From: a virus
Reading direction: 5' to 3' (one strand)
Length of the DNA: 64,000 nucleotides
Virus record (IMG/VR): IMGVR_UViG_3300047476_001180
Span: 1-64,000 of that record
Below the pieces are notes generated by a model that did not search any database, was not told the origin of the DNA, and saw only the letters and a program-made list of their open reading frames with translations. Positions 58,418 to 64,000 of this stretch are shown here, in pieces. Within the stretch, counting starts at the first letter, position 1; each line of letters starts with the position of its first letter. Position numbers and translations under genes: made by a program.

Positions 58418-59428
58418 TTAGAAGGTGAAACCCATTTCTTCGATTTTGTTTTTATATGCTTTGCCAGTCTTTGTCAATGCAAGATGACCGTTATTTTCAA
58501 CTTTCATAACATTCATATTGCACGCATACGCAATAGCTTTTGTTAAAACACCCTCAAGGGCTGGCACCATTGCAGTAATTCGCATCTTGCTTACAGTAGA
58601 ATTACCCAATTTTGAAATCATTTCAACTTCAGCTTTATTGAAACCGAGCGGGAACATTTCCTGCTGTCGAAGTGCTTCTAAGACAATATCGCGGCTAATG
58701 GTCGTAGTTCCTTGTGAAATACAGAGGGGGAGAATGCTATCATTTAGAAGATTTACAATAGGGCGAGCCGTTCCCCTACCACATCCAGAGATCAGTGCAA
58801 GGATTTTATCATCCTCCACAGTCAAATTGTACTTGGAAACCAAAAGTTTTGCAATTTGCAGAATTTCCTGATTATTGTAAAGAGATAGGTTGAAAGTCTG
58901 CCAGCGGCTTAGAATAGCAGGATCGACTTTTCCCGCTTGATTTGTCCCTAGGATAATCACTTTATTCGAACGATCCGGGACAAAGAAATTAGAACCAACT
59001 TGAATAGATGTTCCGATTTTAGAAGGATCACCCATCTTCATAAGAAAAGATTTCAGATAAAGATGGGAAACTTGATTAGGTTTCATTTCATGCACCTCAT
59101 CAAGGAAAAGCACAAAACTAGCTTCAGACTCTAAACGAGCGAACCACTTGTCGAAATCAACTTTCAAACGAATTTCTTCTGGATTCTCCACGCGAATGAA
59201 AGGAACTTTGAGAATGCTAGCCAGTTCTCGACCATAGATTTCAGCAAGATTAGTTTTACCGAGCCCAGCTTCGCCAAGCAGCAACGGCCAAGTGAGCGCA
59301 ATTTTTTCTCCTGTCTCAACCATCCTCGCGGCATTGGAGAGACTGAGGGAAAATGCACTTTTAACGTTGTTTTGACCGACGACTCCGGCGAATGCTGGAT
59401 GAAAAGGGGATTCAATAGGGTTTGGCAT
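58418..59428 (-). CDS. RuvB-like AAA+ ATPase
   Basis: 336 residues, the length of bacterial RuvB. Walker A GEAGLGKT (residues 52-59), Walker B VLFLDEVHE (Asp110, Glu111), a sensor-1 Asn in VIILGTNQAG near residue 160, and a sensor-2-like GRGTARPIVNLLND. The C-terminal 70 residues look like a winged helix (KAIAYACNMNVMKVENNGHL). RuvB drives Holliday junction migration. A phage copy may act in recombination-dependent replication, though the exact activity is uncertain. Start at 59428 (MPNPIESPF), since AGTCCT and a promoter precede it. Confidence 0.8.
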   Translation of the reverse strand: MPNPIESPFHPAFAGVVGQNNVKSAFSLSLSNAARMVETGEKIALTWPLLLGEAGLGKTNLAEIYGRELASILKVPFIRVENPEEIRLKVDFDKWFARLESEASFVLFLDEVHEMKPNQVSHLYLKSFLMKMGDPSKIGTSIQVGSNFFVPDRSNKVIILGTNQAGKVDPAILSRWQTFNLSLYNNQEILQIAKLLVSKYNLTVEDDKILALISGCGRGTARPIVNLLNDSILPLCISQGTTTISRDIVLEALRQQEMFPLGFNKAEVEMISKLGNSTVSKMRITAMVPALEGVLTKAIAYACNMNVMKVENNGHLALTKTGKAYKNKIEEMGFTF

Positions 59429-59434
59429 AGGACT

Positions 59435-59465
59435 TATATAGTGGCGAGATTTTAGACTTTTGCAA
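59435..59465 (-). promoter_or_regulatory. Early promoter TTGCAA-19-TATATA
   Basis: Six bases before the ATG at 59428. ACTATA with 17-base spacing is an alternative -10. Confidence 0.5.
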
Positions 59466-59634
59466 GGGGTTTTTGTTACTTTTTTATCAATCAATAAAAG
59501 TGAGGATCATATTAAAATCGGTATCATATCGTCTTGGGTGCCCGTATTCACTAAAAAATCTATTTACTTTCAGTTATAGAAATTATAATAGATTTTAATA
59601 TTTAATTAGGCTTATTGTTGATTGTTATGAATGA

Positions 59635-59880
59635 TTAATTGTTATTAAATGAAATTTTATTAAAATCGATTTTAACAATGTACCAATAATTTCCGACAGC
59701 TTTAATTAGTTCGGTATTAAACGGCAAACGATTTGTTACATAATCGAAATAATGTTTTTCATCGCGAGCTAGTTCTTGTTCTTCTCGTAGTAAAGCTTCT
59801 TGCGGAGATAGATGAACAATTTTTTCTTTACATCCACTTAAAAAAATAATACCGGATAGTAATATGATTAAGATTTTCAT
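59635..59880 (-). CDS. Small lipoprotein, 81 residues
   Basis: MKILIILLSGIIFLSGC is a lipoprotein signal peptide with an L-S-G-C lipobox, so Cys17 would be lipidated. The mature part is charged (SPQEALLREEQELARDEKHY) then beta-like (VGNYWYIVKIDFNKISF). It would sit in the periplasm, anchored to a membrane. Possible roles are superinfection exclusion or lysis control. Same-strand neighbours are also membrane proteins. Confidence 0.7.
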   Translation of the reverse strand: MKILIILLSGIIFLSGCKEKIVHLSPQEALLREEQELARDEKHYFDYVTNRLPFNTELIKAVGNYWYIVKIDFNKISFNNN

Positions 59881-59894
59881 TTTCGAAAAATTGA

Positions 59895-60194
59895 TTATTT
59901 TTGTTGTTCTGGAAGAGGAGCAATCGTTACTATACCGTTAAACTGGTAACGAAATAAGAATCTTGTACCTTTGATTCGAACAACCTTCCAATCATTTGAC
60001 ATCGTTTCCTCGATGATCGCGCCTTCTGGTAATCCACGCATGTCGATTGTAGGTTCATCGATATGTTTTTGGGTTTGTTCTTTTGCTGATGTGTTGATCA
60101 CTAAAATCCATCCAAGGACTGTGCAAAATACAACTAACAGTACTACCTTCATCATATAGCAGTCCGATTCACTATCTGGTATGTTTTTTGGCAT
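59895..60194 (-). CDS. Small membrane protein sharing N-terminus with gene at 60904
   Basis: 99 residues. MPKNIPDSESDCY, then one membrane helix (MKVVLLVVFCTVLGWILVIN), then a periplasmic or cytoplasmic domain with DWKVVRIKGTRFLFRYQFNG. The start MPKN...DSESDCY and about 20 bases of leader (CACCAATTTAAAA) are duplicated at the gene starting at 61101, each time just after a tRNA. Confidence 0.6.
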   Translation of the reverse strand: MPKNIPDSESDCYMMKVVLLVVFCTVLGWILVINTSAKEQTQKHIDEPTIDMRGLPEGAIIEETMSNDWKVVRIKGTRFLFRYQFNGIVTIAPLPEQQK

Positions 60195-60222
60195 AATATT
60201 TTAAATTGGTGAATTTTTATTT

Positions 60223-60300
60223 TGGTAGGAGAGACAGGATTCGAACCTGCATTGATCCTTTACGGTACTACGCATTAGAAGTGCGTTCCGATACTCTCCC
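60223..60300 (-). tRNA. tRNA-Arg (anticodon TCT) without recognisable D arm
   Basis: 78 bases including encoded CCA. Acceptor GGGAGAG / CTCTCCT (one G-U), T arm GCAGG-TTCGAAT-CCTGT and anticodon arm ACGCA-CTTCTAA-TGCGT are good. Only seven bases (TATCGGA) lie between acceptor and anticodon stems, so there is no D arm, while 19 bases (AGTACCGTAAAGGATCAAT) separate the anticodon and T stems. CGG and CCG on either side of the anticodon arm could extend its stem. Unusual or degenerate tRNA. Confidence 0.7.
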
Positions 60301-60309
60301 GTAGAAATC

Positions 60310-60510
60310 TTACATAAAATAATCAACGGGATCATAGTCCAGTACAACTTCTGAGTTGTCAACAATAAGCATTGTGCCTTTGGGAAATTCTTTACAGGGG
60401 TTTGTTAATTCGACTTCCACAGAATGTGAATTAATGACCTTAATCCGTCCATTACCGTACCAGTGCCCGTCTAACTTAAAGGTAATTAGTTGATTATAGG
60501 AGAATTTCAT
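60310..60510 (-). CDS. Small beta-rich early protein, 66 residues
   Basis: MKFSYNQLITFKLDGHWYGN then GRIKVINSHSVEVELTNPCK and GTMLIVDNSEVVLDYDPVDY. Looks like a small beta barrel. It lies directly upstream of the tRNA-Arg on the same strand. No family recognised. Confidence 0.55.
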   Translation of the reverse strand: MKFSYNQLITFKLDGHWYGNGRIKVINSHSVEVELTNPCKEFPKGTMLIVDNSEVVLDYDPVDYFM

Positions 60511-60516
60511 GGTGAT

Positions 60517-60897
60517 TTATTTCGCGGCCTCTGATGATAAGCGAGGATATTCGTATGTCAAGCGTGTTTCTTTATCTTTCCACGTTTCACGATAAGTTTT
60601 AAAAGGTGTTTCAATCTTTGCAGTTTCCCAACCATCAAATTTATATCCAAAATAAACTTCGCGGGTGATTTTCATATCTTCGTCAAAGATTTGCGCATTT
60701 AATCTCCGTCTAGTATGTTTCGAACTTCCCTGTTGGTGGAAAGAAATAACTGTTACAGGAACGTATTTAGATTCAATTAGAATCCTGTCAGGCTCTTTCA
60801 TGCAAGGAGTTAAATTTATTAAAAAATACACGAAAATTGCAAAAGGAAATATAAAAATTCCGAGGATCGAAAAGAGAAATATATTATCGGTTTTCAT
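60517..60897 (-). CDS. Membrane-anchored early protein, 126 residues
   Basis: MKTDNIFLFSILGIFIFPFA then IFVYFLINL gives one long membrane helix near the N-terminus. The soluble part is beta-rich and basic (YVPVTVISFHQQGSSKHTRR, EVYFGYKFDGWETAKIET). Six bases from the stop of the upstream gene. No family recognised. Confidence 0.6.
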   Translation of the reverse strand: MKTDNIFLFSILGIFIFPFAIFVYFLINLTPCMKEPDRILIESKYVPVTVISFHQQGSSKHTRRRLNAQIFDEDMKITREVYFGYKFDGWETAKIETPFKTYRETWKDKETRLTYEYPRLSSEAAK

Positions 60898-60903
60898 AAA
60901 AAT

Positions 60904-61101
60904 TCAAATTCGTGAAGGATAATCGCCGTCAACGGAAATACTCTTTTGAGAAAGTTGTACTCCGAGATTTAATAAAACATCCCGCAAAATACGAGAAATG
61001 TCATCGCCTGATTGCCAACCACGAATAAGTTGTCCTTCATCGTCATAAATTGCATAACAATCTGATTCACTATCAGTTCCTAGTGTATAGTTCTTGGGCA
61101 T
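60904..61101 (-). CDS. Small early protein sharing N-terminus with gene at 59895
   Basis: 65 residues: MPKNYTLGTDSESDCYAIYD, then GQLIRGWQSGDDISRILRDV. It starts 12 bases after the CCA end of the tRNA-like element at 61114, with the same CACCAATTTAAAA leader as the gene at 60194. This indicates a duplicated tRNA-end-plus-gene unit. Confidence 0.6.
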   Translation of the reverse strand: MPKNYTLGTDSESDCYAIYDDEGQLIRGWQSGDDISRILRDVLLNLGVQLSQKSISVDGDYPSRI

Positions 61102-61113
61102 AACGTTTTAAAT

Positions 61114-61254
61114 TGGTGGCTCTGGTAAGGTTCACACTTACATCATCTTTGATCATGAGTCAAAGGCTTTCTTCTCATGGTGGAAGTTTGTTGACATCGG
61201 TTTGGATTTTCACCATTCCTTTCGTTTTGGTTGTCCTCTTTAAGCTACAGAGCG
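61114..61254 (-). tRNA. tRNA-like element, anticodon CAT, with about 62-base insertion in the D loop
   Basis: 141 bases including encoded CCA. Acceptor CGCTCTG / CAGAGCC (six of seven pairs), TA, D stem GCTT / AAGC, anticodon arm TTTGA-CTCATGA-TCAAA with anticodon CAT, T stem GTAAG / CTTAC, all in correct order. The D loop is 72 bases (61170-61241) instead of about 8-11, and the T loop TGTGAAC lacks the usual TTC. Likely a disrupted tRNA-Met/Ile gene, or an intron-like insertion that is removed. Confidence 0.55.
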
Positions 61255-61259
61255 AATTA

Positions 61260-61450
61260 TTATTTAACTGAAATAGAATAGTTCAGGGTCGATTCTCTAT
61301 CAAACCATCCAGTCTTTTTAATCCTCAATACTTCAACAAAAATCCTGATACGTTCTTTAATTTCAAAAGATGCGCCATAAAAGGCACTACACGGGAAACG
61401 CTATAGTGATCCTCGATGAAGTATCTATCAATAAGAACAAGTTTATTCAT
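61260..61450 (-). pseudogene. Frameshifted small gene
   Basis: The frame from ATG 61450 (MNKLVLIDRYFIEDHYSVSR) reads protein-like for about 24 codons, then a different frame continues with GASFEIKERIRIFVEVLRIK and WFDRESTLNYSISVK to a stop at 61260. The switch lies near a TTTT run around 61376 and needs a one-base step back. Without it the first frame stops at 61325. Mutation, sequencing error or programmed frameshift. Confidence 0.45.
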
Positions 61451-61795
61451 TTATGCTTTAATGTTGTGCTCCTTTTCGAGCTTTTCGAGACAAGCTTTCA
61501 CGCCATATTTACGGCAGAAACGGTCTTTCCAATAACAATTAGAAAGCACTTCGACTTTCATGTCATCTTTGATAAGAGTCATTTTAGTTGCACCACCGTA
61601 CAATTTAATACCATAATGTTCATACATACCAATTTCACACCGAAGATCAATATCAGGGACAAGCTCATCTTCATAATCTTTTCGGAAATGTTCAATTCTG
61701 ATATGGTACCCCTGATCTTTGAGGGATTTCAGGGAAGCATCATTCTTTGGTGCTTTTTTCGAGACTTTTGCTTTGCGGAGTGTTGTTTGGTTCAT
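61451..61795 (-). CDS. Small basic early protein, 114 residues
   Basis: MNQTTLRKAKVSKKAPKNDA, basic N-terminus, then an alpha/beta domain (GYHIRIEHFRKDYEDELVPD, YGIKLYGGATKMTLIKDDMK, KYGVKACLEKLEKEH). I use ATG 61795. An upstream frame from 61882 overlaps the promoter whose -10 (TATAAT) ends one base before that ATG, so it is unlikely to be translated. Function unknown. Confidence 0.6.
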   Translation of the reverse strand: MNQTTLRKAKVSKKAPKNDASLKSLKDQGYHIRIEHFRKDYEDELVPDIDLRCEIGMYEHYGIKLYGGATKMTLIKDDMKVEVLSNCYWKDRFCRKYGVKACLEKLEKEHNIKA

Positions 61796-61883
61796 AGTTT
61801 TAATGGTTTTGTAAGATAGAAAAGTCCTGTCAACGAACATACCAATATCATAAAATGGTTCGAATGGTTCGCGCGTTCTCATG

Positions 61884-61911
61884 ATTATACTTTGTCGTGG
61901 TGGTCTGTCAA
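61884..61911 (-). promoter_or_regulatory. Consensus promoter TTGACA-16-TATAAT
   Basis: Best match to sigma70 consensus in the window. The TATAAT overlaps the stop codon of the gene at 61885. Transcript would begin near 61877 and carry the gene at 61451. Confidence 0.8.
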
Positions 61912-62085
61912 ATGCTTTTTGAGAAATTTATTAGTTTCACGAATAGGATTATTACTTTTCATATATGCATCCAGAATTCGATCACGTTCATCGAGAATAC
62001 CCTCTTTATACCAAAAATCTTTAGTAAGTTTCATGGTAATTGAAACCAAAATCACTACAGGAAGAAAAATTGCAAGAAATAGCAT
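61885..62085 (-). CDS. Small membrane protein, 66 residues
   Basis: MLFLAIFLPVVILVSITMKL is one membrane helix, followed by a charged cytoplasmic-looking helix (DERDRILDAYMKSNNPIRET). Start is three bases after the stop of the gene at 62089. End of a run of four small membrane-protein genes. Function unknown. Confidence 0.6.
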   Translation of the reverse strand: MLFLAIFLPVVILVSITMKLTKDFWYKEGILDERDRILDAYMKSNNPIRETNKFLKKHLTDHHDKV

Positions 62086-62088
62086 ATA

Positions 62089-62343
62089 TTATTTACTTCC
62101 TACGAGTTTATTCAAAAGGTCTTCAAATATAGTACCCTCAAGTCCTTCGATTGCATCAATAATAAATGACAAAAAAACTAAAGATATTGCTAACCAAGAT
62201 AAAAATAACGCAAGACCTGGCATTAACCGCCATTTTGGAAGTTTGCGATATTTTACATATGCATTGTAAAATCTTACGAAGAGAATTGCCCCAACAACTC
62301 CAAAAAAATAAAAGAATAGTAAAGAGAAGAAAATGTTGATCAT
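62089..62343 (-). CDS. Paralogous two-helix membrane protein, copy 3
   Basis: 84 residues. Two hydrophobic segments (residues about 4-24 and 44-64) with the shared pattern FxRxYN after the first helix, FLSWLA in the second, and a C-terminus LLNKLVGSK. Most diverged of three tandem paralogues at 62089-62833. Confidence 0.65.
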   Translation of the reverse strand: MINIFFSLLFFYFFGVVGAILFVRFYNAYVKYRKLPKWRLMPGLALFLSWLAISLVFLSFIIDAIEGLEGTIFEDLLNKLVGSK

Positions 62344-62346
62344 ATA

Positions 62347-62595
62347 TTATTTGCCTACGAGTTTATCGAAAAATCGAGAAATTTTATCCCAAATATCTGA
62401 ATTAACGACGTATGAGAAAATATCAGCAAGTATATTAATAATAACAATAACTACTGCAAGCCAAGAGAACCACACCAAGTCTCCCGATAACCTCGCCCAA
62501 TAGTGTTTAAAATGATTATACATTCTAATCCACATGATAGCGGGAATCATTCCAATTAGATAGTATATTACAATAGTTAGTATGAAATCGATCAT
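62347..62595 (-). CDS. Paralogous two-helix membrane protein, copy 2
   Basis: 82 residues. IYYLIGMIPAIMWIRMYNHF, then FSWLAVVIVIINILADIF, and C-terminus FFDKLVGK. Shares MWIR-x-x-N, FSWLAV and FFDKLV with copy 1. Starts one base after the stop of copy 1. Confidence 0.65.
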   Translation of the reverse strand: MIDFILTIVIYYLIGMIPAIMWIRMYNHFKHYWARLSGDLVWFSWLAVVIVIINILADIFSYVVNSDIWDKISRFFDKLVGK

Positions 62596-62596
62596 G

Positions 62597-62833
62597 TTAT
62601 TTATATTTTACAAGTTTGTCGAAGAATTGTGAAATTTTCAAATTTTTATGAATTAGATATATAACATGTACTATCACACAGACAATACCGTATAGAACTG
62701 CTAACCAAGAAAAGTATAGTGCGTTCCCTGTTATTTTATCAAATCGGGATTGTGTAAATGTATTATGTAAACGAATCCACATAGCGGCACAAAGCATTCC
62801 AACCAAATAAATTATTAGAAATTTAATGAGCAT
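62597..62833 (-). CDS. Paralogous two-helix membrane protein, copy 1
   Basis: 78 residues. IIYLVGMLCAAMWIRLHNTF, then ALYFSWLAVLYGIVCVIVHV, and C-terminus FFDKLVKYK. First of three tandem copies, each separated by a few bases or less. Small hydrophobic phage proteins of this shape include holins and superinfection-immunity proteins. Which applies here cannot be told. Confidence 0.65.
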   Translation of the reverse strand: MLIKFLIIYLVGMLCAAMWIRLHNTFTQSRFDKITGNALYFSWLAVLYGIVCVIVHVIYLIHKNLKISQFFDKLVKYK

Positions 62834-62837
62834 AATT

Positions 62838-63225
62838 TTAGTCTCCTACAATGTTATTCCATTCTTCAGGGGTTAAGTCGGGCATACCATCGTCCAAAAG
62901 TCTGACAAAGTCAACATGACTTTTATGAATATATAGCTCACCAGCACCATCTTCATCAAGATAAACATATAGACTTGTTTTAAAATCACCTAGAAAAATA
63001 GTGCCTTTTTTATATGTACGATCCTCTTCGCATCCAGGAAACCAAACAATAGTAGTTATTTCTTTATTTAGACGAATTTGCGCGTTCAGCTAAATCAAAT
63101 CGTAAAACATCGCCAGTAATAGGCTTTTCTCTGAGTTGTTTCGCGGCTTCTATGAATTCAGTTAGAACATCGGGATCAATAAATGGCAAAGGTTCTTTCT
63201 TTGCATTTTCTTTTTTATTACTCAC
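62838..63225 (-). pseudogene. Frameshifted early gene
   Basis: From a GTG at 63225, 53 codons encode SNKKENAKKEPLPFIDPDVL to DLAERANSSK and stop at 63064. Overlapping it, a second frame without a start encodes RLNKEITTIVWFPGCEEDRT, then GTIFLGDFKTSLYVYLDEDG and ends DGMPDLTPEEWNNIVGD at 62838. Dropping one A from the AAA run near 63086 joins them into one protein of about 129 residues. Either a broken gene, a sequencing error or a +1 programmed shift. The GTG lies about 45 bases downstream of a promoter at 63279. Confidence 0.55.
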
Positions 63226-63278
63226 TACAATCCGGCCAGATATGGGCCAATTATGATTATTTGAACATGGTGTTCAGG

Positions 63279-63306
63279 ATAATAGCGAGATATATTCCTT
63301 TGTCAA
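63279..63306 (-). promoter_or_regulatory. Early promoter TTGACA-16-TATTAT
   Basis: Ten bases upstream of an ATG at 63268 that encodes only Met-Phe-Lys before a stop. The next open frame starts at GTG 63225. Confidence 0.6.
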
Positions 63307-63494
63307 TGCGATTCACCAGAAATATCAACAAATATTTGTTTGGTAAATTTATTGCATAGAATAGCGGTTAATACAAATAATCCGAAAACGAAAATCCAAC
63401 TAATATCCATAATTTCCCATACTTTCAGAGTTAGAAGAAAAACATTCATTCCCCATGAAAAGAGTAATAAACAAAAGTATACGACAGATTTCAT
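63303..63494 (-). CDS. Small two-helix membrane protein, 63 residues
   Basis: MKSVVYFCLLLFSWGMNVFL and ISWIFVFGLFVLTAILCNKF are two membrane helices, followed by a short polar tail. Same strand as the other small membrane genes but not clearly related to the 62 kb trio. Function unknown. Confidence 0.6.
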   Translation of the reverse strand: MKSVVYFCLLLFSWGMNVFLLTLKVWEIMDISWIFVFGLFVLTAILCNKFTKQIFVDISGESH

Positions 63495-63526
63495 AAGTTT
63501 AAGATCGTTCTATCGTTGTATAATAT

Positions 63527-63760
63527 TTAGAAGATTCTTTTCCACCAAGGAAGCGGAGGATCAGGAAGTAGCACGGCACATCTATAAGAATTTAAAAAAT
63601 ATTCTAATGATTCCGTGCTTGAAATCTTAAATGCGCTTTCACTATCTTGTTGCCATGCGACTTTTCCAGCATGTGCTGATAGAATCTTCACCGCAAATGT
63701 TTCATATCCATAACGAATCATCCATCGGCTTCCTACTTTGGGGATAGTTGTAGTGTTCAT
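63527..63760 (-). CDS. Small early protein, 77 residues
   Basis: MNTTTIPKVGSRWMIRYGYE then AVKILSAHAGKVAWQQDSES and LPDPPLPWWKRIF. Beta-rich N-terminal part with G-S-R-W and a conserved-looking PPLPWWKR end. Consensus promoter TTGACA-17-TACTAT with exactly five bases to the ATG. No family recognised. Confidence 0.65.
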   Translation of the reverse strand: MNTTTIPKVGSRWMIRYGYETFAVKILSAHAGKVAWQQDSESAFKISSTESLEYFLNSYRCAVLLPDPPLPWWKRIF

Positions 63761-63765
63761 GAGGG

Positions 63766-63794
63766 ATAGTAAAGGGTTAAGAGGGGTTTGTCAA
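63766..63794 (-). promoter_or_regulatory. Early promoter TTGACA-17-TACTAT
   Basis: Five bases (CCCTC) before the ATG at 63760, implying a leaderless mRNA. Confidence 0.75.
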
Positions 63795-63809
63795 GGTTTT
63801 TGTATTTTT

Positions 63810-64000
63810 ATGAAAAACTTACAAAATACTTCGGATGATGAACTACAAGAAATAATAAATTCAAATAATTCTATTAGTGCAATTCTGCGCGCATTGGATA
63901 TTAGCGAAACGTGCCCATATAACAGAAAATTACTAAAAGAGAGAATGAACAATTTAGATCTGTCGATCCATAAACAAAACAAAATACATACTAACCCATT
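63810..64000 (+). CDS. N-terminal part of a probable HNH-type endonuclease, 3' end outside window
   Basis: Open frame of 63 codons to the window edge, on the opposite strand to its neighbours. LQEIINSNNSISAILRALDI and NRKLLKERMNNLDLSIHKQN fit the helix-turn-helix that precedes HNH domains in many phage homing-type endonucleases. The catalytic part would lie beyond the window. Confidence 0.55.
   Translation, partial: MKNLQNTSDDELQEIINSNNSISAILRALDISETCPYNRKLLKERMNNLDLSIHKQNKIHTNP

Noticed and set aside
61370-61384. Canonical -1 programmed frameshift site
   Set aside because: The switch point does not fit X-XXY-YYZ in the reading frame, so a mutation or sequencing error is as likely.

Overview
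The window is part of the genome of a large, AT-rich, tailed phage with a contractile tail, distantly related to T4. The support is a set of recognisable T4-type virion proteins: large and small terminase, sheath, tube, major capsid protein, scaffold, prohead protease, portal, neck proteins, sheath terminator and baseplate wedge proteins gp6 and gp25. TATAAATA boxes of the T4 late-promoter type stand in front of these genes. Two predicted lipoproteins and TTGACA/TATAAT-type promoters suggest a Gram-negative host with ordinary sigma70-like promoters. The host itself cannot be named from the sequence.

Layout. Bases 1-50500 are the late (virion) region, coded on both strands in short blocks. 1-2227 holds fibre-like and acidic proteins. 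2281-9926 holds terminase, tube, sheath, a kinase-like protein and small terminase. 9949-11436 is a free-standing homing endonuclease. 11530-16200 is the head block (capsid, scaffold, core proteins, protease) with a thioredoxin and a tyrosine-phosphatase pair. 16223-18288 holds neck and sheath-terminator genes. 18307-21146 is a MoxR-type ATPase with a VWA/metallopeptidase-like partner. 21385-24769 holds a repetitive fibre, a membrane PAS protein and a basic protein. 24805-29153 holds neck and portal. 29191-42220 is the baseplate block. 42221-50500 is a run of large unknown proteins. Bases 50501-64000 differ sharply: small genes almost all on the minus strand, many with their own sigma70-like promoter, a 0.9 kb structured intergenic region, a DUF932 gene, a RuvB-like ATPase, three unusual tRNA genes and many small membrane proteins. 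This looks like an early accessory region. It contains paralogue arrays, a gene fusion and frameshifted genes.

Two observations stand out. First, at least ten proteins begin with a short related peptide (consensus roughly M-x-F-x-E-[LFY]-[YV]-x-x-[IL]-[LI]-x-E) that ends in a hydrophobic-x-Glu site. That is the form of the T4 capsid-targeting peptide removed by the prohead protease. The tagged set includes a kinase-like protein, an acetyltransferase-like protein, a PcfJ-like protein, a basic protein and a giant repeat protein. I infer a set of head-packaged, protease-matured proteins injected with the DNA. Second, about 30 late boxes lie only 5-9 bases before the start codon, half of them exactly 5, and several early -10 boxes lie 5-6 bases before the ATG. 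Both imply leaderless or nearly leaderless mRNAs without Shine-Dalgarno sites.

All family names rest on reading the sequences against remembered family features. No database search was run.
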